Shown: positions 61,533 to 64,000 of the stretch, in pieces
How positions within the stretch are numbered: the stretch's first letter is position 1
How the letters are laid out: every line of letters begins with the position of its first letter
Assembly (NCBI GenBank): GCA_052143655.1
Contig: JBKQSL010000032.1
Coordinates: 1 to 64,000 of the forward strand
Origin: CAVSUR01 sp052143655
GTDB lineage: Bacteria > Actinomycetota > Actinomycetes > Streptosporangiales > Streptosporangiaceae
DNA length: 64,000 nucleotides
Direction: 5' to 3'
The notes under the pieces: generated by a model
Told to the model about the DNA's origin: nothing
The model's database searches: none
The model's input: the letters and a program-made list of their open reading frames with translations, nothing else
Position numbers and translations under genes: made by a program

Positions 61533-62215
61533 CACGCGTGCTCGTGGTGGAGGATGAGGCGTCATTCAGCGACCCGCTCTCCTACATGCTGCGCAAGGAG
61601 GGCTTCGACGTGGCGGTCTGCGCCACCGGGCCGGACGCGCTCGACACCTTCGACCGGACCGGCGCCGACCTCGTCCTGCTCGACCTGATGCTGCCTGGCC
61701 TGCCGGGCAGCGAGGTGTGCCGGGCCCTGCGCGAGCGCTCCAACGTGCCCGTCATCATGCTGACGGCCAAGGACGGGGAGATCGACAAGGTCGTCGGCCT
61801 GGAGCTGGGCGCCGACGACTACGTGACCAAGCCGTTCTCCTCCCGCGAACTGGTCGCCCGGATGCGAGCGGTACTGCGGCGGCGCGGCGACGCCGATGAG
61901 CCGGTGACGTCGGTGCTGGAGTCCGGCCCGGTGCGGATGGACGTCGAGCGGCATGTAGTGACGGTGCGCAGCCAGCAGGTCCAGCTGCCGCTCAAGGAAT
62001 TCGAGCTGCTCGAGGTCCTGCTGCGCAATGCCGGGCGGGTGCTGACCCGGATGCAGCTGATCGACCGGGTGTGGGGCGCTGACTACGTCGGTGACACTAA
62101 GACCCTCGACGTGCACGTGAAGCGGCTGCGCGCCAAGATCGAGCCGGATCCGGCCAGCCCGGCGCATATCGTCACGGTGCGCGGGCTTGGCTACAAGTTC
62201 GAGCCTGCCGGCTGA
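61529..62215 (+). CDS. regX3: RegX3-type response regulator
   Basis: A 228-residue OmpR/PhoB regulator. The receiver has VEDE acidic residues, the phospho-Asp in LVLLDLMLPG, Thr in IMLTAKD and Lys in YVTKPFS. The winged helix ends GDTKTLDVHVKRLRAKIEPD then VRGLGYKFE. ATG overlaps the senX3 stop. It should control phosphate-scavenging genes. Confidence 0.95.
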   Translation: MTRVLVVEDEASFSDPLSYMLRKEGFDVAVCATGPDALDTFDRTGADLVLLDLMLPGLPGSEVCRALRERSNVPVIMLTAKDGEIDKVVGLELGADDYVTKPFSSRELVARMRAVLRRRGDADEPVTSVLESGPVRMDVERHVVTVRSQQVQLPLKEFELLEVLLRNAGRVLTRMQLIDRVWGADYVGDTKTLDVHVKRLRAKIEPDPASPAHIVTVRGLGYKFEPAG

Positions 62216-62266
62216 CCCCTTGGCTACGGGCTGCGCAGGCCGGGCCGCTCGCTGGCCAGCCCCGGG

Positions 62267-62917
62267 CTAGCCAGCTGCCGAGGGGGAGGCCGAGGGCGTG
62301 GCGGGTCCCTTCGTCTTGTGGTGATGCTTGCCAGCCGGGCTAGTCGCCTTCGGGGAGGCTGACGGCGACGGGGCGGCCGAGTAGGTGCTGTAGTACTGCG
62401 CCTTGGCCATGACCGGGACCCTGAGCGTCACGCTGCCGGCGTTCTGGAAGGTGAGCGTGACGTTGACCCCCTGCCCGGCAGTCAGCGATCGGGTCAGCCC
62501 GGTCAGCACCGCCTTGGGGATGGGACCGGTCAGCAGTTCATCCTTCTGGCTGGGAAGGCTGATCGGGCCGGTGGCCAGCACCACCTTCTTCGCCGCGCTC
62601 GGGGCGCTGATGCCGATCAGCTTGTCCGGGGTGCCGGTGTTCACCAGGCCGAGGAACAGCCCGGCGGAATGCCCGGCGGGCAGCGTCCCGCTGCCCGCCG
62701 TGCCGAGGATGAAGACGTTCCTGATGGCGATGTCGTGGAACATGGTGGTCGCGCCGGGAGTCGGCTGGTGCCAGTGCTGGGTGGGCGCGCCAGGGCCGGC
62801 CTCGCAGCCGGCCAGCGCCGGAAGCGCCGCCGCAACGGCCAGGACCAGGACGCGACGGGGCAGTGCAGCCCGGCGGCGGTTGCGGATCAGGCGTGTTCTG
62901 TTCATCAGAGGTCTCAT
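62267..62917 (-). CDS. Putative lipoprotein (LpqE-like)
   Basis: A 216-residue exported lipoprotein. A basic N-terminus (MNRTRLIRNRRRAALPRR), a hydrophobic stretch and the lipobox LAGC near residue 37 are clear. The mature part has a beta-rich domain (FHDIAIRNVFILG, NVTLTFQNAGSVTLRVPVM), like LpqE or copper-chaperone-fold proteins. A Ser/Pro/Lys-His tail follows. ATG 62905 is an alternative start. Confidence 0.78.
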   Translation of the reverse strand: MRPLMNRTRLIRNRRRAALPRRVLVLAVAAALPALAGCEAGPGAPTQHWHQPTPGATTMFHDIAIRNVFILGTAGSGTLPAGHSAGLFLGLVNTGTPDKLIGISAPSAAKKVVLATGPISLPSQKDELLTGPIPKAVLTGLTRSLTAGQGVNVTLTFQNAGSVTLRVPVMAKAQYYSTYSAAPSPSASPKATSPAGKHHHKTKGPATPSASPSAAG

Positions 62918-63141
62918 CACTGCTACGCGTCGGCTGGGGTACGGGCAGGCAATAACACCGGCAGCGTAGCCGTCGCCGGCTGCCCGGCGTGCGCCGGCCC
63001 GCCGTACTGAGCTGTCCGGTTGATCACACGAGGCTGCCCGTTGACCGCACGGGGCGATCGTGCTGCACGCGGTCCCGGCTGACCGCAGTCGGCCGGGAGC
63101 CGGCCGGGCCCGCGCCGCACGGGAGGGCGAGGGCAGCAACG

Positions 63142-63930
63142 TCAGCGCGCCGGGCTCGGGCTGGCCGCCAGGCCCGCCAGGCCCGCGAGGTCGCCGGCCA
63201 GCCGGAGGTTGCCGCCGAGATGACGGGCCAGCCGCACCGACCCGGTCTTGTCGACCAGGAGCGCGGTCAGGCCGGCCCGCTGATAGGCGGTGCCCAGGGT
63301 GTCCTTCGCGTCCTCGGCCACCTGGACCTTCGGCGGGGCGGTGCCCGCCGCGAGCCGCCGGACGGCGGCCATCGTCGTGCCGGTGCCGACCAGGAACACC
63401 GGTACGTGCGCCTGGGCGGCCTGGAGCAGCAGCGCGCGCACCGCTGCGCCGCATGCGCAGCCCGCCGGGACCAGGGTCAGCACCGACCCATTCAGCGCCT
63501 GCGCCGCCAGCTCCTTGCCGCCGATGAGGAGCCGCGCCGCGGGCAGCGGGCTGGCGGCCGTTACCACGGTGCCGTGCGCCGTCCCGGCAGCCGGGGAGGT
63601 CGGGGAAGTGCCCGCAGACGAGGTTCCGGCGGCAGAATTGCCGGGGGAGCGGGGAAGCCCGGTCAGGTTGCCGGGCCAGGCGGTGAACACGGTCAGCAGC
63701 GTGCCGGCGATCAGCGCGAGGATCAGGCAGCCTGCCAGCAGCGGCACGATCATGCCGTCTCTGGCTAGCGGCGAGCTCCACCGGCTGCGGCGCAGGCGGC
63801 GCCGCAGCGCCCGCTGCTCTCGGTTGTAGGCCTGCACGTCACGGTCGAGTTCCCGGGCATCATCGGGAACCACGATGTCGATAGGGGGCAGGCCCGAATC
63901 GTCGTGATCCGGTTCGCCGCCAAGGTTCAC
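63142..63930 (-). CDS. Single-pass membrane protein with extracytoplasmic domain
   Basis: About 262 residues. The acidic N-terminus (NLGGEPDHDDSGLPPIDIVV) and basic helix (AYNREQRALRRRLRRSRW) precede one membrane helix (MIVPLLAGCLILALIAGTLL), then a Ser/Thr/Pro linker and a thioredoxin-like-fold domain with CACG. A GTG at 63930 is preferred; an ATG at 63960 lies with no spacing after GGAGG. Found upstream of the LpqE-like gene in relatives, by memory. Function unknown. Confidence 0.72.
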   Translation of the reverse strand: MNLGGEPDHDDSGLPPIDIVVPDDARELDRDVQAYNREQRALRRRLRRSRWSSPLARDGMIVPLLAGCLILALIAGTLLTVFTAWPGNLTGLPRSPGNSAAGTSSAGTSPTSPAAGTAHGTVVTAASPLPAARLLIGGKELAAQALNGSVLTLVPAGCACGAAVRALLLQAAQAHVPVFLVGTGTTMAAVRRLAAGTAPPKVQVAEDAKDTLGTAYQRAGLTALLVDKTGSVRLARHLGGNLRLAGDLAGLAGLAASPSPAR

Positions 63931-64000
63931 GTGCACCTCTCCGGCATAAGCGCGCAGCATCCTCCTTCAGTATGAGCCCAGTACACCCGTGCTGTGACAG

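Noticed and set aside
1..64000. tRNA genes, CRISPR arrays, intact insertion sequences or prophage
   Set aside because: No cloverleaf, regular spacer-repeat array, transposase or phage structural gene could be supported. The holin-like gene is a chromosomal family member.

Overview
The window is about 64 kb of very GC-rich DNA from an actinobacterium, probably a filamentous, spore-forming one. The evidence is a mycothiol pathway (a MshA-type glycosyltransferase and an Mca-type amidase), a BldG-type anti-anti-sigma factor next to its RsbW-like partner and an H+-pyrophosphatase, a SenX3-RegX3 pair beside mshA-ybjN-gpm, a 6C RNA and a MarP-type protease. No rRNA, tRNA, CRISPR array or intact insertion sequence was seen. 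Placement below the phylum is inference.

Layout. 0-6 kb: an SRPBCC-like protein, a small membrane protein, an MFS remnant, galK-galE (galK has an apparent frameshift at its start) and a graveyard of broken genes (DUF2867/NmrA, SDR, DUF4160, DUF2442). 6-24 kb: ordinary accessory metabolism and repair (lysA-like decarboxylase, UvrD-like helicase, DinB, serpin-like protein, PLP decarboxylase, aquaporin, mca, K+ channel, membrane glycosyltransferase, ComF-like protein, nth-nudix-marP, DUF309-hydrolase-holin). 24-34 kb: HAD phosphatase, 6C RNA, SftH/MrfA-like helicase, bldG and its partner kinase, hppA, sixA, serB and an ABC ATPase. 34-36.5 kb: TSUP and MFS transporters.

36.5-44.3 kb is the most unusual part. 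Four paralogous membrane diguanylate cyclases lie in a row on the + strand. Upstream of each, on the opposite strand, is a pair of 8-codon reading frames with strong Shine-Dalgarno sites. Both members of a pair encode the same octapeptide, and every octapeptide ends in Trp-Gly-Gly: MRNGGWGG, MKETGWGG, MKGIDWGG and MRDIHWGG. Twin copies differ in start codon or by silent codon changes, which argues for selection on the peptide. Each cyclase also has a similar promoter (TTGACA, 17 bases, GCAA-like box). I read this as four repeated peptide/c-di-GMP-synthase cassettes, a candidate undescribed tiny-peptide signalling system.

44-64 kb: copper amine oxidase, CDF metal exporter, KimA-type K+ transporter fused to an OB-fold domain, a magnesium block (MgtE-N/CBS protein and two convergent NRAMP-type transporters, one behind an M-box riboswitch and a leader peptide), an AMACR-type CoA enzyme, CsoR, then the conserved mshA-ybjN / gpm / senX3-regX3 block and two envelope proteins. 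SenX3 here appears to lack its usual transmembrane segments.
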